Source: Nocardioides sp.
GTDB lineage: Bacteria; Actinomycetota; Actinomycetes; Propionibacteriales; Nocardioidaceae
Direction: 5' to 3'
NCBI RefSeq assembly: GCF_030655615.1
Contig: NZ_JAURVJ010000189.1
Coordinates: 1-40,409, forward strand
DNA length: 40,409 bases
Shown: piece after piece, positions 1 to 7,707 of the stretch
Layout: each line of letters opens with the position of its first letter
How positions within the stretch are numbered: the first letter of the stretch is position 1
Program-made: the position numbers and the translations under genes
The notes under the pieces: generated by a model
Databases searched by the model: none
Told to the model about the DNA's origin: nothing
What the model saw: only the letters and a program-made list of their open reading frames with translations

Positions 1-411
1 ACCGACGAGCACGGCGCGACCGCCGCGCCCGGCGTCCACGCCGTCGGCGACTGCGCCGCGTGGTTCGACGCGCGCCGCGGCCGCCACCACCGCGTCGAGC
101 ACTGGACCGAGTCCCACGAGCGCCCGCGGACCGTCGCGGCCCGGCTCCTCGGGCTCGAGCCGCCGCGCGCCGCGGCGCCCTACTTCTGGAGCGAGCAGTA
201 CGACGTGCGCCTGCAGTTCGCGGGCCACCGGGAGGGAGACGAGAGCGTGACCATCGAGGCCGGCAGCGCCGAGACCCAAGACCTGCTGGCGGTCTACCGC
301 TGCGCCGACGGGTCGCCGACCGCCGTGCTGGGGATGAACCAGCCGCGCCTCTTCGGCCGGCTGCGCCGCACGCTGGCGACGGCCGCGACGCAGGCCCCGG
401 TGCCGGCGTGA
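1..411 (+). CDS. Ferredoxin/flavoprotein reductase, C-terminal part (partial at window start)
   Basis: Only the last 136 residues are present; the reading frame is open from base 1. The start of the visible part has the signature of the second FAD-binding motif of pyridine-nucleotide disulfide-type reductases (TAAPGVHAVGDCA, about residues 7-19). It is followed by about 85 residues resembling the Reductase_C domain (FWSEQYDVRLQFAGH, then an LLAVYR / VLGMNQP pattern). Such proteins are NAD(P)H-dependent FAD reductases that feed electrons through a ferredoxin to Rieske oxygenases or P450s. The stop overlaps the start of the Rieske oxygenase by 4 bp (GTGA), so the two are translationally coupled and this is very probably the reductase of that oxygenase. 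It is not the FNR-plus-[2Fe-2S] fusion type of Pseudomonas GbcB, so a separate ferredoxin would be needed; none is visible in the window. Confidence 0.85.
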   Translation, partial: TDEHGATAAPGVHAVGDCAAWFDARRGRHHRVEHWTESHERPRTVAARLLGLEPPRAAAPYFWSEQYDVRLQFAGHREGDESVTIEAGSAETQDLLAVYRCADGSPTAVLGMNQPRLFGRLRRTLATAATQAPVPA

Positions 412-1535
412 CCACCACCGAGCTGCCCGAGACCGGGCCGAGCCTGATCCCGACCTTGCCCGGGGCGTCCTACGTCGACCCCGCGGTCTACGCGGCCGAG
501 TGCGAGCGGATCTTCGAGGACATGTGGTTCTGCGCGGTCCACGAGAGCGACCTGCCCAAGCCGGGTGCGTTCCGCACCGTGCAGGTCGGTCGCGAGTCGA
601 TCCTGGTCACGCGGTCGCGCCGCGGCGAGGTGCGCGCGTTCTACAACGTCTGCCGCCACCGCGGAGCCCGCATCTGCACCGAGGAGTCCGGCGAGCGCGC
701 CCGGTCGTTCCAGTGCAGCTACCACGCCTGGACCTACGACTTCGACGGCAAGCTGATCGCCGCCCCCAACCTCACCAAGATGCCCGACGTCGACCGCGTC
801 GACTACGGCCTCCGGCGGGTCCACGTGCGCACCTGGATGGGCTATGTCTGGGTCTCGCTGGCCGACGAGCCGCCGAGCTTCGAGGAGACGGTCGAGCAGG
901 AGATCGTCGACCGCCTCGGCACCGTCGACAACATCGCGTCCTACGACGTCGCCTCGCTGAGCATCGGGCGCCGCATCGTCTACGACGTCCAGGCCAACTG
1001 GAAGCTCATCGTCGAGAACTTCATGGAGTGCTACCACTGCGCGACCATCCACCCCGAGCTCACCGAGGTGCTGCCCGAGTTCGCCGACGGCCTGGCCGCG
1101 CAGTTCTACGTCGACCACGGCGCGGCGTTCGGCGAGGAGATCTCGGGCTTCACCGTCGACGGCTCCGAGGGGTTCGGCACGCTGCCCGGACTCGACGAGG
1201 ACCGCGACCGCAAGTACTACGCCATCACCATCCGCCCGCAGGTCTTCGTCAACCTGGTGCCCGACCACGTCATCTGGCACCGGATGTACCCCGTGGGTCC
1301 CGACCGCACGGTCGTCGAGTGCGACTGGCTCTACACCCCCGACGTCGTCGCCTCCGGCCGTGACGTCACGGCCTCGGTCGAGCTCTTCCACCGGGTCAAC
1401 CAGCAGGACTTCGAGGCGTGCGAGCGCACGCAGCCGGCGATGAGCTCCAAGCTCTACGCCGGGGGTGGGGTGCTCGTGCCGAGCGAGCACCACATCGCGG
1501 GGTTCCACGACTGGGTGAGCGGCAAGCTGGCCTGA
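408..1535 (+). CDS. gbcA: Rieske non-haem iron oxygenase, probable glycine betaine demethylase
   Basis: 375 residues from a GTG start that overlaps the reductase stop (GTGA). The N-terminal Rieske domain has C82-x-H84 and C103-x2-H106, the ligands of a [2Fe-2S] cluster. The catalytic domain has N204, E207, H210 and H215 in ENFMECYHCATIHPE, and D334 in NQQDFEAC, fitting the mononuclear iron 2-His-1-carboxylate site. The family (GbcA, stachydrine demethylase, choline/carnitine oxygenases) removes N-methyl groups from quaternary amines as formaldehyde. The substrate is inferred from context: betaine synthesis, betaine import, dimethylglycine oxidase and sarcosine oxidase follow, and the betaine-to-dimethylglycine step is otherwise missing. 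Proline betaine or carnitine remain possible substrates. The operon begins upstream of the window, so its promoter is not seen. Confidence 0.85.
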   Translation: MTTTELPETGPSLIPTLPGASYVDPAVYAAECERIFEDMWFCAVHESDLPKPGAFRTVQVGRESILVTRSRRGEVRAFYNVCRHRGARICTEESGERARSFQCSYHAWTYDFDGKLIAAPNLTKMPDVDRVDYGLRRVHVRTWMGYVWVSLADEPPSFEETVEQEIVDRLGTVDNIASYDVASLSIGRRIVYDVQANWKLIVENFMECYHCATIHPELTEVLPEFADGLAAQFYVDHGAAFGEEISGFTVDGSEGFGTLPGLDEDRDRKYYAITIRPQVFVNLVPDHVIWHRMYPVGPDRTVVECDWLYTPDVVASGRDVTASVELFHRVNQQDFEACERTQPAMSSKLYAGGGVLVPSEHHIAGFHDWVSGKLA

Positions 1536-1635
1536 CCCACGGGTGGGCGGGTGGTGGCGGGGCTGGGTGCGCCGGCTGCGGGGATCTCGACGCGGGCTCG
1601 CCGAGGGCTCGCCCGGCTCGATCACCGTTGGGGTG

Positions 1636-2514
1636 TCAGTCGAAGACGACGACGCGGGAGCGGTCGAGGAGCAGGCGCGACTCGGTGTGCCAGCGGACGG
1701 CCTGGGCGAGGACGCGGGCCTCGACGTCGCGGCCGGCGCCGACCATCTCCTCGGGCGTGGTGCGGTGGTCGATGCGGATGACGTCCTGCTCGATGATCGG
1801 GCCCTCGTCGAGGTCGGACGTGACGTAGTGGGCGGTCGCGCCGATGAGCTTGACGCCGCGCTCGTGGGCCTGGTGGTAGGGCTTGGCGCCCTTGAAGCTC
1901 GGCAGGAACGAGTGGTGGATGTTGATCACCCGGCCGTCGAGCTTGGCGCAGGTGTCGTCGGAGATCACCTGCATGTAGCGGGCCAGCACCACGAGGTCGA
2001 CCCGCTCGGAGGCGACCAGCGAGAGCAGCTGCTGCTCGGCGTCGGCCTTGGTGTCGGCGGTGACCGGCACGTGGTGGAACGGGATGTCGTAGGTCGCGGT
2101 GAGCCGCTCGTAGTCGCGGTGGTTGGAGACCACGCCGGCGATCTCGACGTTGAGCGAGCCGGTGGAGTAGCGGAAGAGCAGGTCGTTGAGGCAGTGGCCG
2201 AACTTCGAGACCATCACCAGCACGCGGTAGGGCGCGTCGGCGGCGACGAGCTGCCAGGTCATCCCGTGCGCCTGGGCGAGCGCCACGAACGAGCCCTGCA
2301 GCGACTCGGCGGTCACGCCCTCGGCCTCGAACTCGACGCGCATGAAGAAGCGCCGGCCCAGCCGGTCGTCGAACTGCTGGGAGTCGGTGATGTTGCCGCG
2401 GTGGGCGACGACCCACCCGGAGACGGCGTGCACCAGGCCGACGTGGTTGTCGCAGGCGAGGGTGAGCACGAAGCGCGGGGACACCCGACCAGTGTGCGGC
2501 GACTGTTGCGCCAT
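1636..2514 (-). CDS. purU: Formyltetrahydrofolate deformylase
   Basis: 292 residues from the ATG at 2514. It hydrolyses 10-formyl-tetrahydrofolate to formate and tetrahydrofolate. An N-terminal ACT domain (about residues 12-90, FVLTLACDNHVGLVHAVSGW) precedes a formyltransferase-type hydrolase domain. The INIHHSFLPSFKG segment supplies the catalytic Asn and His, and LDEGPIIEQDV the catalytic Asp. It is transcribed divergently from the IclR regulator and converges on the Rieske gene. In this cluster it would regenerate folate that has accepted one-carbon units from dimethylglycine and sarcosine. The ATG lies in the centre of an operator palindrome (2505-2521) and has no Shine-Dalgarno, so translation is leaderless or starts at the GTG at 2484 (282 residues). 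The function call is firm; the exact start is uncertain. Confidence 0.93.
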   Translation of the reverse strand: MAQQSPHTGRVSPRFVLTLACDNHVGLVHAVSGWVVAHRGNITDSQQFDDRLGRRFFMRVEFEAEGVTAESLQGSFVALAQAHGMTWQLVAADAPYRVLVMVSKFGHCLNDLLFRYSTGSLNVEIAGVVSNHRDYERLTATYDIPFHHVPVTADTKADAEQQLLSLVASERVDLVVLARYMQVISDDTCAKLDGRVINIHHSFLPSFKGAKPYHQAHERGVKLIGATAHYVTSDLDEGPIIEQDVIRIDHRTTPEEMVGAGRDVEARVLAQAVRWHTESRLLLDRSRVVVFD

Positions 2515-2521
2515 GCGCAAG
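2505..2521. promoter_or_regulatory. IclR-type operator, purU side (O1)
   Basis: GTTGCGC-CAT-GCGCAAG: inverted repeat with 6 of 7 arm positions paired and a 3-bp spacer. It starts exactly 19 bp before the next copy. Its central CAT is the complement of the purU ATG, and its left arm doubles as a -35-like TTGCGC for the iclR promoter. Binding here would block both divergent genes. Confidence 0.75.
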
Positions 2522-2523
2522 TA

Positions 2524-2540
2524 GTTGCATAATATGCAAC
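2524..2540. promoter_or_regulatory. IclR-type operator and iclR promoter core (O2)
   Basis: GTTGCAT-AAT-ATGCAAC: perfect 7-bp arms with a 3-bp spacer, ending 2 bp before the iclR ATG. The AT-rich centre holds a -10-like sequence (TAATAT at 2530-2535, or CATAAT at 2528-2533) on the plus strand and TATTAT on the minus strand. One site could therefore cover both divergent promoters, which fits autoregulation. Confidence 0.8.
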
Positions 2541-2542
2541 TC

Positions 2543-3298
2543 ATGAGCGTGCAATCGGTCGACCGGGCCCTGCAGATCCTGGAGATCCTCGCACGCGACG
2601 GCGAGTGCGGCGTGACCGAGATCGCCGGCCACCTCGGCGTGCACAAGTCCACCGCCTCCCGGCTCGTCGACTCGCTCGAGGCCCACGACCTCGTCGAGCA
2701 GAACGAGTCGCGCGGCAAGTACCGCCTCGGGGTCGGCGTCCTGCGCCTCGCCGGCGCGACGACCGCCCGGCTCGACGTCGTGCAGGAGTCACGCGCCCAG
2801 GCCAAGGCCCTGGCCGCCGTCACCGGCGAGACCGTCAACATCGCCGTGCTGTCCGAGGGGGCTGCGCTCTACGTCGACCAGGTCGCGACCAGTGCCGCGG
2901 TGCAGTCGCACAACTGGGTCGGCCAGCGGATCCCCCTCCACGCCACGTCCAACGGCAAGGTGCTCCTCGCCGGGATGACCGACGCCGAGGCCAAGGCCCT
3001 GCTCGCACGCAAGCTGCCGGCCTACACCGAGCAGACGATCACTGCGCCCTCGGTGCTGGTCGCGCAGCTCGACGGCGTGCGCGAGGCGGGGTACGTCGTC
3101 GTCGTCGACGAGCTCGAGGCCGGCCTGACCGCCATCGCCGCCCCGATCCGCAACGTGCACGGCGACGTGCTCGCCTCGATCTCGGTGTCGGGCCCCACGT
3201 TCCGCCTGAGCGGCAACAAGGCCGAGGCGGCCACCCGGGAGCTCGTCGCCCACGCGCTCGAGGTCTCGCGGCGCCTGGGCTGGCGCGAGCCCGCCTAG
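2543..3298 (+). CDS. IclR-family transcriptional regulator of the choline/betaine cluster
   Basis: 251 residues from the ATG at 2543. The N-terminal winged helix-turn-helix (about residues 5-65; ALQILEILARDGECGVTEIAG, then HKSTASRLVDSLE) is followed by an IclR effector-binding domain (about 75-250) with the usual VNIAVLSEGAALYVDQV and PLHATSNGKVLLA segments. The frame stays open upstream to a TTG at 2525, but that would put coding sequence inside the operator. ATG 2543 has no Shine-Dalgarno and lies 2 bp after the operator, so a leaderless mRNA is likely. Tandem palindromes at its own promoter and before betB and dmg make it the probable regulator of the whole pathway. The effector, perhaps betaine, dimethylglycine or choline, is unknown. 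Confidence 0.92.
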   Translation: MSVQSVDRALQILEILARDGECGVTEIAGHLGVHKSTASRLVDSLEAHDLVEQNESRGKYRLGVGVLRLAGATTARLDVVQESRAQAKALAAVTGETVNIAVLSEGAALYVDQVATSAAVQSHNWVGQRIPLHATSNGKVLLAGMTDAEAKALLARKLPAYTEQTITAPSVLVAQLDGVREAGYVVVVDELEAGLTAIAAPIRNVHGDVLASISVSGPTFRLSGNKAEAATRELVAHALEVSRRLGWREPA

Positions 3299-3370
3299 TC
3301 GGGGCGGGTCGGGACCGCCCGGAAGGGTGGTGCAAATCGTTCGGCGTTCGTCATGTCCGCGCAACGCAAA

Positions 3371-3387
3371 GTTGCGTAGAATGACGT
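3371..3387. promoter_or_regulatory. Upstream, degenerate IclR-type operator of betB
   Basis: GTTGCGT-AGA-ATGACGT. The left arm fits the consensus perfectly and the right arm only weakly. It begins exactly 19 bp before the stronger copy at 3390, the spacing seen at the other two promoters. It overlaps the putative -10 box. Confidence 0.55.
3377..3382 (+). promoter_or_regulatory. Putative -10 box of the betB operon
   Basis: TAGAAT, 41 bp before the GTG start. Transcription would begin near 3389, directly in front of the operator at 3390-3406, so a bound regulator would act as a repressor. A convincing -35 is not visible (TGTCCG at 3354-3359 has the right spacing only). Confidence 0.5.
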
Positions 3388-3389
3388 CC

Positions 3390-3406
3390 GTTGCATCATA
3401 CGCAAC
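3390..3406. promoter_or_regulatory. IclR-type operator of the betB operon
   Basis: GTTGCAT-CAT-ACGCAAC: 6 of 7 arm positions pair across a 3-bp spacer. It lies 16 bp before the betB start, just downstream of the likely transcription start. Confidence 0.75.
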
Positions 3407-3422
3407 ACGAAGGGAACAGACG

Positions 3423-4925
3423 GTGCCAGAGCTGTACGTCGACGGAGCGTGGCGCGACGCGCTGGGCGGGGGCACGCGCGAGATCACGTGCCCGGCCGAC
3501 GGGTCGCCGGTGCGCACCGTGAGCGAGGGCGGACCCGGCGACGTCGACCTCGCCGTCGCCGCCGCCCGCGCGGCCTTCGACACGGGGCCCTGGCCCTCGA
3601 CGCCCGCCCCCGAGCGGGCCGCCCTGCTCCACCGGGTCGCCGACCTGCTCGAGCGCGACGCCGCCGAGGTCGCCCGGCGCGAGTCGCTCGACACCGGCAA
3701 GCGCCTGGTCGAGAGCGACTACGACGTCGCCGACGTGGTGTCCGTCTTCCGCCACTTCGCGGGCCTGGCCGGGGCCGAGGCCGGGCGCGTCGTCGACACC
3801 GGCCGCCCCGACGTCGTCAGCCGCGTCGTCCACGAGCCGGTCGGCGTCTGTGCGCTGATCACGCCGTGGAACTACCCGCTCCTGCAGACGGCGTGGAAGG
3901 TCGCGCCGTGCCTCGCGACCGGCAACACCTTCGTGCTCAAGCCGAGCGAGCTGACGCCCAGCACCGCGCTGTGGCTGATGGACGCCCTCACCGAGGCCGG
4001 ACTGCCCGCGGGCGTCGCCAACCTGGTGCTCGGAGACGGCGCCGAGGTGGGCGCCCCGATGACCGAGCACGCCGACGTCGACCTGGTCTCGTTCACCGGC
4101 GGCCTGAGCACCGGCAAGCGCGTGATGGTGGCGGCCGCCGCCACGGTCAAGAAGATCGCCCTCGAGCTCGGCGGCAAGAACCCCAACATCGTCTTCGCCG
4201 ACGCCGACCTCGAGGTCGCGCTCGACATGGCGCTCACCGCGGTCTTCCTCCACTCCGGCCAGGTCTGCTCGGCCGGCGCCCGCCTCCTGGTCGAGGAGTC
4301 GATCCACGACGACTTCGTCGAGCAGCTGGTCGAGCGTGCCGCGCTGATCCGGCTCGGCGGGCCCTTCGACGACGACGCCGAGACGGGCGCCCTGATCAGC
4401 GCCGCCCACCGCGACAAGGTCGAGGCCTACGTCGCCGCCGGGGTCGCCGAGGGCGCCAAGCTCCTGCTCGGCGGCGAGCGGCCGACGGGCCCGGCCTACG
4501 ACGCCGGCTACTTCTACCTGCCGACCGTCCTCGACGGCTGCACGTCCGAGATGAGCGTGGTGCAGGAGGAGTCGTTCGGCCCGGTCCTCACCATCGAGAC
4601 CTTCGGGGCGACCGGCGCGAGCAGCGACGAGGTCGAGGACGACGCCGTACGCCTCGCCAACGACAGCATCTACGGCCTGGCCGGCGCGGTGTGGACCCGT
4701 GACGGCGGACGCGCCGAGCGGGTCGCGGCCCGGCTCCGCATGGGCACGGTCTGGATCAACGACTTCCACCCCTACGTCGCGCAGGCGGAGTGGGGCGGCT
4801 ACAAGCAGTCCGGCATCGGGCGCGAGCTCGGCAGCGCCGGGCTCGAGGAGTACCGGGAGACCAAGCACGTCTGGCACAACACGCGCCCGACGGTGCAGTC
4901 CTGGTTCGACGGGAGGAAGCCGTGA
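3423..4925 (+). CDS. betB: Betaine-aldehyde dehydrogenase (NAD+)
   Basis: 500 residues from the GTG at 3423, which has an AAGGGAA Shine-Dalgarno just upstream; the in-frame GTG at 3327 lies before the promoter and is rejected. It oxidises betaine aldehyde to glycine betaine. The aldehyde dehydrogenase fold is clear: [20 protein letters not shown], the FTGGLSTGK cofactor loop, general base E248 in LELGGKN, nucleophile C282 in SGQVCSAG, and EESFGPV. The gene is first in a tightly coupled run: betB-betA overlap at GTGA, betA-proV at ATGA, and proV-permease by one base. Sequence alone would allow other amino-aldehyde substrates, but the adjoining choline dehydrogenase and betaine transporter make the assignment strong. 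Confidence 0.92.
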   Translation: MPELYVDGAWRDALGGGTREITCPADGSPVRTVSEGGPGDVDLAVAAARAAFDTGPWPSTPAPERAALLHRVADLLERDAAEVARRESLDTGKRLVESDYDVADVVSVFRHFAGLAGAEAGRVVDTGRPDVVSRVVHEPVGVCALITPWNYPLLQTAWKVAPCLATGNTFVLKPSELTPSTALWLMDALTEAGLPAGVANLVLGDGAEVGAPMTEHADVDLVSFTGGLSTGKRVMVAAAATVKKIALELGGKNPNIVFADADLEVALDMALTAVFLHSGQVCSAGARLLVEESIHDDFVEQLVERAALIRLGGPFDDDAETGALISAAHRDKVEAYVAAGVAEGAKLLLGGERPTGPAYDAGYFYLPTVLDGCTSEMSVVQEESFGPVLTIETFGATGASSDEVEDDAVRLANDSIYGLAGAVWTRDGGRAERVAARLRMGTVWINDFHPYVAQAEWGGYKQSGIGRELGSAGLEEYRETKHVWHNTRPTVQSWFDGRKP

Positions 4926-6670
4926 GCGCCGCGGGTGACACCTACGACGTCGTCATCGTCGGCGGCGGCTCGGCCGGCTCCGTGCTCGCCAACCGGCTGA
5001 GCGCCGACCCGTCGACCCGCGTCCTGGTCCTCGAGGCCGGTCGCAGCGACTTCCGGATCGACCCGTTCATCCACATGCCCGCCGCACTGCCCTACCCCAT
5101 CGGCAACCCGCTCTACGACTGGAAGTACGAGTCAGAGCCCGAGCCCCACATGGGCGGCCGCCGCATCTACCACGCCCGCGGCAAGGTGCTCGGCGGCTCC
5201 AGCAGCATCAACGGCATGATCTTCCAGCGCGGCAACCCCCTCGACTACGAGCGGTGGGCCGCCGACGCCGGCATGAAGGAGTGGGGCTACGCCCACTGCC
5301 TGCCGTACTTCAAGCGGATGGAGACCGTCCTGCTCCAGGACGGCACCCCCGGCGCCGACGCCTGGCGCGGCGGCTCCGGCCCCCTCGTCCTCGAGCGCGG
5401 GCCGGCGTCGAGTCCTCTCTTCGGCGCCTTCTTCGAGGCCGTGCAGCAGGCCGGGCACCCGCTCACCGACGACGTCAACGGCTACCGCCAGGAGGGCTTC
5501 GCGCCCTTCGACCGCAACGTCCACCGCGGCCGCCGGCTCAGCGCCGCCCGCGCCTACCTCCACCCCGTCCGCCGTCGCCCCAACCTCACGGTCGAGACCC
5601 TCGCCCAGGTGAGCGGGCTGCGGATGGACGGCACCCGCGTCACCGGCGTCGACTACGTCCGTGGCGTCGGCGGCCGCGGCGTACGCCGGTCGGTCACCGC
5701 CGGCGAGGTCGTCCTCTGCGGCGGCGCGATCAACTCCCCGCAGCTGCTGCTCCTCGCGGGCATCGGCCCCCAGGCCGACCTCGAGGCGCTGGGCGTCCCG
5801 GTGGTCGCCGACCTGCCCGGCGTCGGCGCCAACCTCCAGGACCACCTCGAGGTCTACATCCAGTACGCCTCCAAGCAGCCGGTCTCGATCGCGCCCTGGC
5901 TCAAGCACCGCCACAAGCCACGGATCGGCGCCGAGTGGCTCTTCCTGCGGCGCGGCGTCGGCGCCTCCAACCACTTCGAGGCGGGCGGGTTCATCCGGTC
6001 CAACGACCTCGTCGACTACCCCAACCAGATGTTCCACTTCCTGCCGATCGCGATCCGCTACGACGGCTCGCAGCCCGCCGCCGACCACGGCTACCAGGTC
6101 CACATCGGCCCCATGTACTCCGACGTCCGCGGCACCATCAAGCTCAAGAGCCGCGACCCGTTCGAGCACCCCGCGCTGCAGTTCAACTACCTCTCCACCG
6201 AGTCCGACCGGCGGGAGTGGATCGAGATGGTCCGCAAGGCGCGCGAGATCATGGAGCAGCCCGCCTTCGCCGCCTTCAACGACGGCGAGATCTCGCCGGG
6301 ACCCTCGGTCTCGACCGACCAGGAGATCCTCGACTGGGTCGCCCAGGACGCCGAGACCGCGCTGCACCCCTCCTGCACCGCCCGGATGGGCGTCGACGAC
6401 CAGAGCGTGCTCGACCCCGGCTCGATGCGGGTGCACGGCGTCGACGGCCTGCGCGTGGTCGACGCCTCCGCGATGCCCTACGTCACCAACGGCAACATCT
6501 ACGCCCCCGTCGTGATGCTCGCCGAGAAGGCCGCCGACCTCATCACCGGTGCCACGCCCCTCGCCCCGGTCGACGTCCCCTACTACCGCCACCGCGACGA
6601 CGTACCGCTCTATCCGCCCGGCGACCCGCGCAACGTCACCCGCACCACCCCACCCGAGGAGACGGCATGA
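4922..6670 (+). CDS. betA: Choline dehydrogenase, GMC oxidoreductase
   Basis: 582 residues, GTG start overlapping the betB stop (GTGA), with GGAGGA upstream. It oxidises choline to betaine aldehyde with FAD. The N-terminal dinucleotide-binding motif [18 protein letters not shown] is followed by the first GMC signature ([19 protein letters not shown]). The second signature ([15 protein letters not shown]) and the C-terminal FAD-contacting HPSCTARMG ... [15 protein letters not shown] segment complete the family pattern; the His of LHPSC and the Asn of VTNGNIYAP are the expected catalytic positions. The length is normal for BetA-type enzymes (about 550-580). A different alcohol substrate is possible for a GMC protein, but it lies between betB and a betaine transporter. 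Confidence 0.92.
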   Translation: MSAAGDTYDVVIVGGGSAGSVLANRLSADPSTRVLVLEAGRSDFRIDPFIHMPAALPYPIGNPLYDWKYESEPEPHMGGRRIYHARGKVLGGSSSINGMIFQRGNPLDYERWAADAGMKEWGYAHCLPYFKRMETVLLQDGTPGADAWRGGSGPLVLERGPASSPLFGAFFEAVQQAGHPLTDDVNGYRQEGFAPFDRNVHRGRRLSAARAYLHPVRRRPNLTVETLAQVSGLRMDGTRVTGVDYVRGVGGRGVRRSVTAGEVVLCGGAINSPQLLLLAGIGPQADLEALGVPVVADLPGVGANLQDHLEVYIQYASKQPVSIAPWLKHRHKPRIGAEWLFLRRGVGASNHFEAGGFIRSNDLVDYPNQMFHFLPIAIRYDGSQPAADHGYQVHIGPMYSDVRGTIKLKSRDPFEHPALQFNYLSTESDRREWIEMVRKAREIMEQPAFAAFNDGEISPGPSVSTDQEILDWVAQDAETALHPSCTARMGVDDQSVLDPGSMRVHGVDGLRVVDASAMPYVTNGNIYAPVVMLAEKAADLITGATPLAPVDVPYYRHRDDVPLYPPGDPRNVTRTTPPEETA

Positions 6671-7707
6671 CCGAGTCCGCCCTGCAGGTCGAAGGCCTGT
6701 GGAAGATCTTCGGGCCCCGCGCCGACAAGATCATCGGTACGCCGGCCGCCGACCTCCCCCGCGCCGAGCTCAAGCAGCGCACCGGCTGCGTCGCGGCGGT
6801 CAAGGACGTCTCGTTCGAGGTCGCACCGGGCGAGGTCTTCGTCGTCATGGGGCTCTCCGGCTCCGGCAAGTCGACCCTCGTGCGCTGCCTGACCCGGCTC
6901 GTCGAGCCCACCGCCGGCCGGGTCACCTTCGAGGGCAACGACATCACGAAGGCCTCCGAGTCCCAGCTGCGCGACCTGCGTCGTCGTACGGTCTCGATGG
7001 TCTTCCAGCACTTCGGCCTGCTGCCGCACCGCCAGGTCGTCGACAACGTCGCCTACGGGCTCGAGATCCGCGGCATCAAGAAGGCCGAGCGCCGGGCCAA
7101 GGCCCAGGAGCTCGTCGACCTGGTCGGGCTGACCGGCTACGAGAAGTCCTACCCCGACCAGCTCTCCGGCGGCATGCAGCAGCGCGTCGGCCTGGCCCGC
7201 GCGCTGGCCAACGACCCGGCGATGCTGCTCTTCGACGAGCCGTTCTCGGCCCTCGACCCGCTGATCCGCCGCGACATGCAGAACGAGGTCGTCCGTCTCC
7301 AGCAGGAGGTCAGGAAGACGATGGTCTTCATCACCCACGACCTCCAGGAGGCGCTCAAGCTCGGCGACCGCATCCTGATCATGCGCGACGGTGAGATCGT
7401 CCAGGTCGGCACGCCGGCCGAGGTCGTCGCCCGGCCCGCCGACGACTACGTGCGCGACTTCGTCAGCGACGTGCCCCGCTCCCACGTGCTCACGCTCGAG
7501 TACGTCATGCGCGAGCCCACCCTCGACGACTCCCGCGAGGGCCCGGTCATGGCGCCCGACACGATCGTCATGCACGCCGCCCGTGCTTCGCTCGGCTCGG
7601 CCCACCCGGTGCAGGTGGTGCGCGACGGAGAGCTCGTCGGCATCGTCGACTCCGACGCCATCCTCCGGGTGGTCGTCGCCGAGGAGCAGGCCCCGGTGGG
7701 CGTCTGA
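6667..7707 (+). CDS. proV: Glycine betaine/choline ABC transporter, ATP-binding subunit
   Basis: 346 residues, ATG overlapping the betA stop (ATGA). It is the ATPase of an osmoprotectant (ProU/OpuA) importer. Visible are Walker A (GLSGSGKST, about residues 61-69), a Q-loop ([21 protein letters not shown]), the ABC signature [15 protein letters not shown], Walker [12 protein letters not shown] and the switch His in FITHDLQEA. The N-terminal region before the Walker motif ([11 protein letters not shown] ... VKDVSFEV) is typical of ProV/OpuAA. A C-terminal extension of about 80 residues ends in a CBS-like strand ([18 protein letters not shown]). Only one such unit is clear, so ionic-strength gating by paired CBS domains cannot be assumed. 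Confidence 0.93.
   Translation: MTESALQVEGLWKIFGPRADKIIGTPAADLPRAELKQRTGCVAAVKDVSFEVAPGEVFVVMGLSGSGKSTLVRCLTRLVEPTAGRVTFEGNDITKASESQLRDLRRRTVSMVFQHFGLLPHRQVVDNVAYGLEIRGIKKAERRAKAQELVDLVGLTGYEKSYPDQLSGGMQQRVGLARALANDPAMLLFDEPFSALDPLIRRDMQNEVVRLQQEVRKTMVFITHDLQEALKLGDRILIMRDGEIVQVGTPAEVVARPADDYVRDFVSDVPRSHVLTLEYVMREPTLDDSREGPVMAPDTIVMHAARASLGSAHPVQVVRDGELVGIVDSDAILRVVVAEEQAPVGV

Noticed and set aside
1580..1626. Possible hairpin repeat between the Rieske gene and purU
   Set aside because: The arms (GATCTCGA and TCGATCACC regions) pair only imperfectly around a GC-rich centre; it may be a weak terminator, but the evidence is too thin to list.
2525..2542. Longer IclR start at TTG 2525
   Set aside because: It would place codons inside the perfect operator and the -10 region; ATG 2543 gives the normal family N-terminus.
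3327..3422. Longer betB start at 3327
   Set aside because: That stretch contains the promoter and operators; GTG 3423 has a Shine-Dalgarno and the usual BADH N-terminus.
5254..6666. Open frame joined upstream of proV, giving an 817-residue protein
   Set aside because: The upstream part is a frame-shifted shadow of betA (Arg/Pro-rich); ATG 6667 overlaps the betA stop and begins the normal ATPase sequence.
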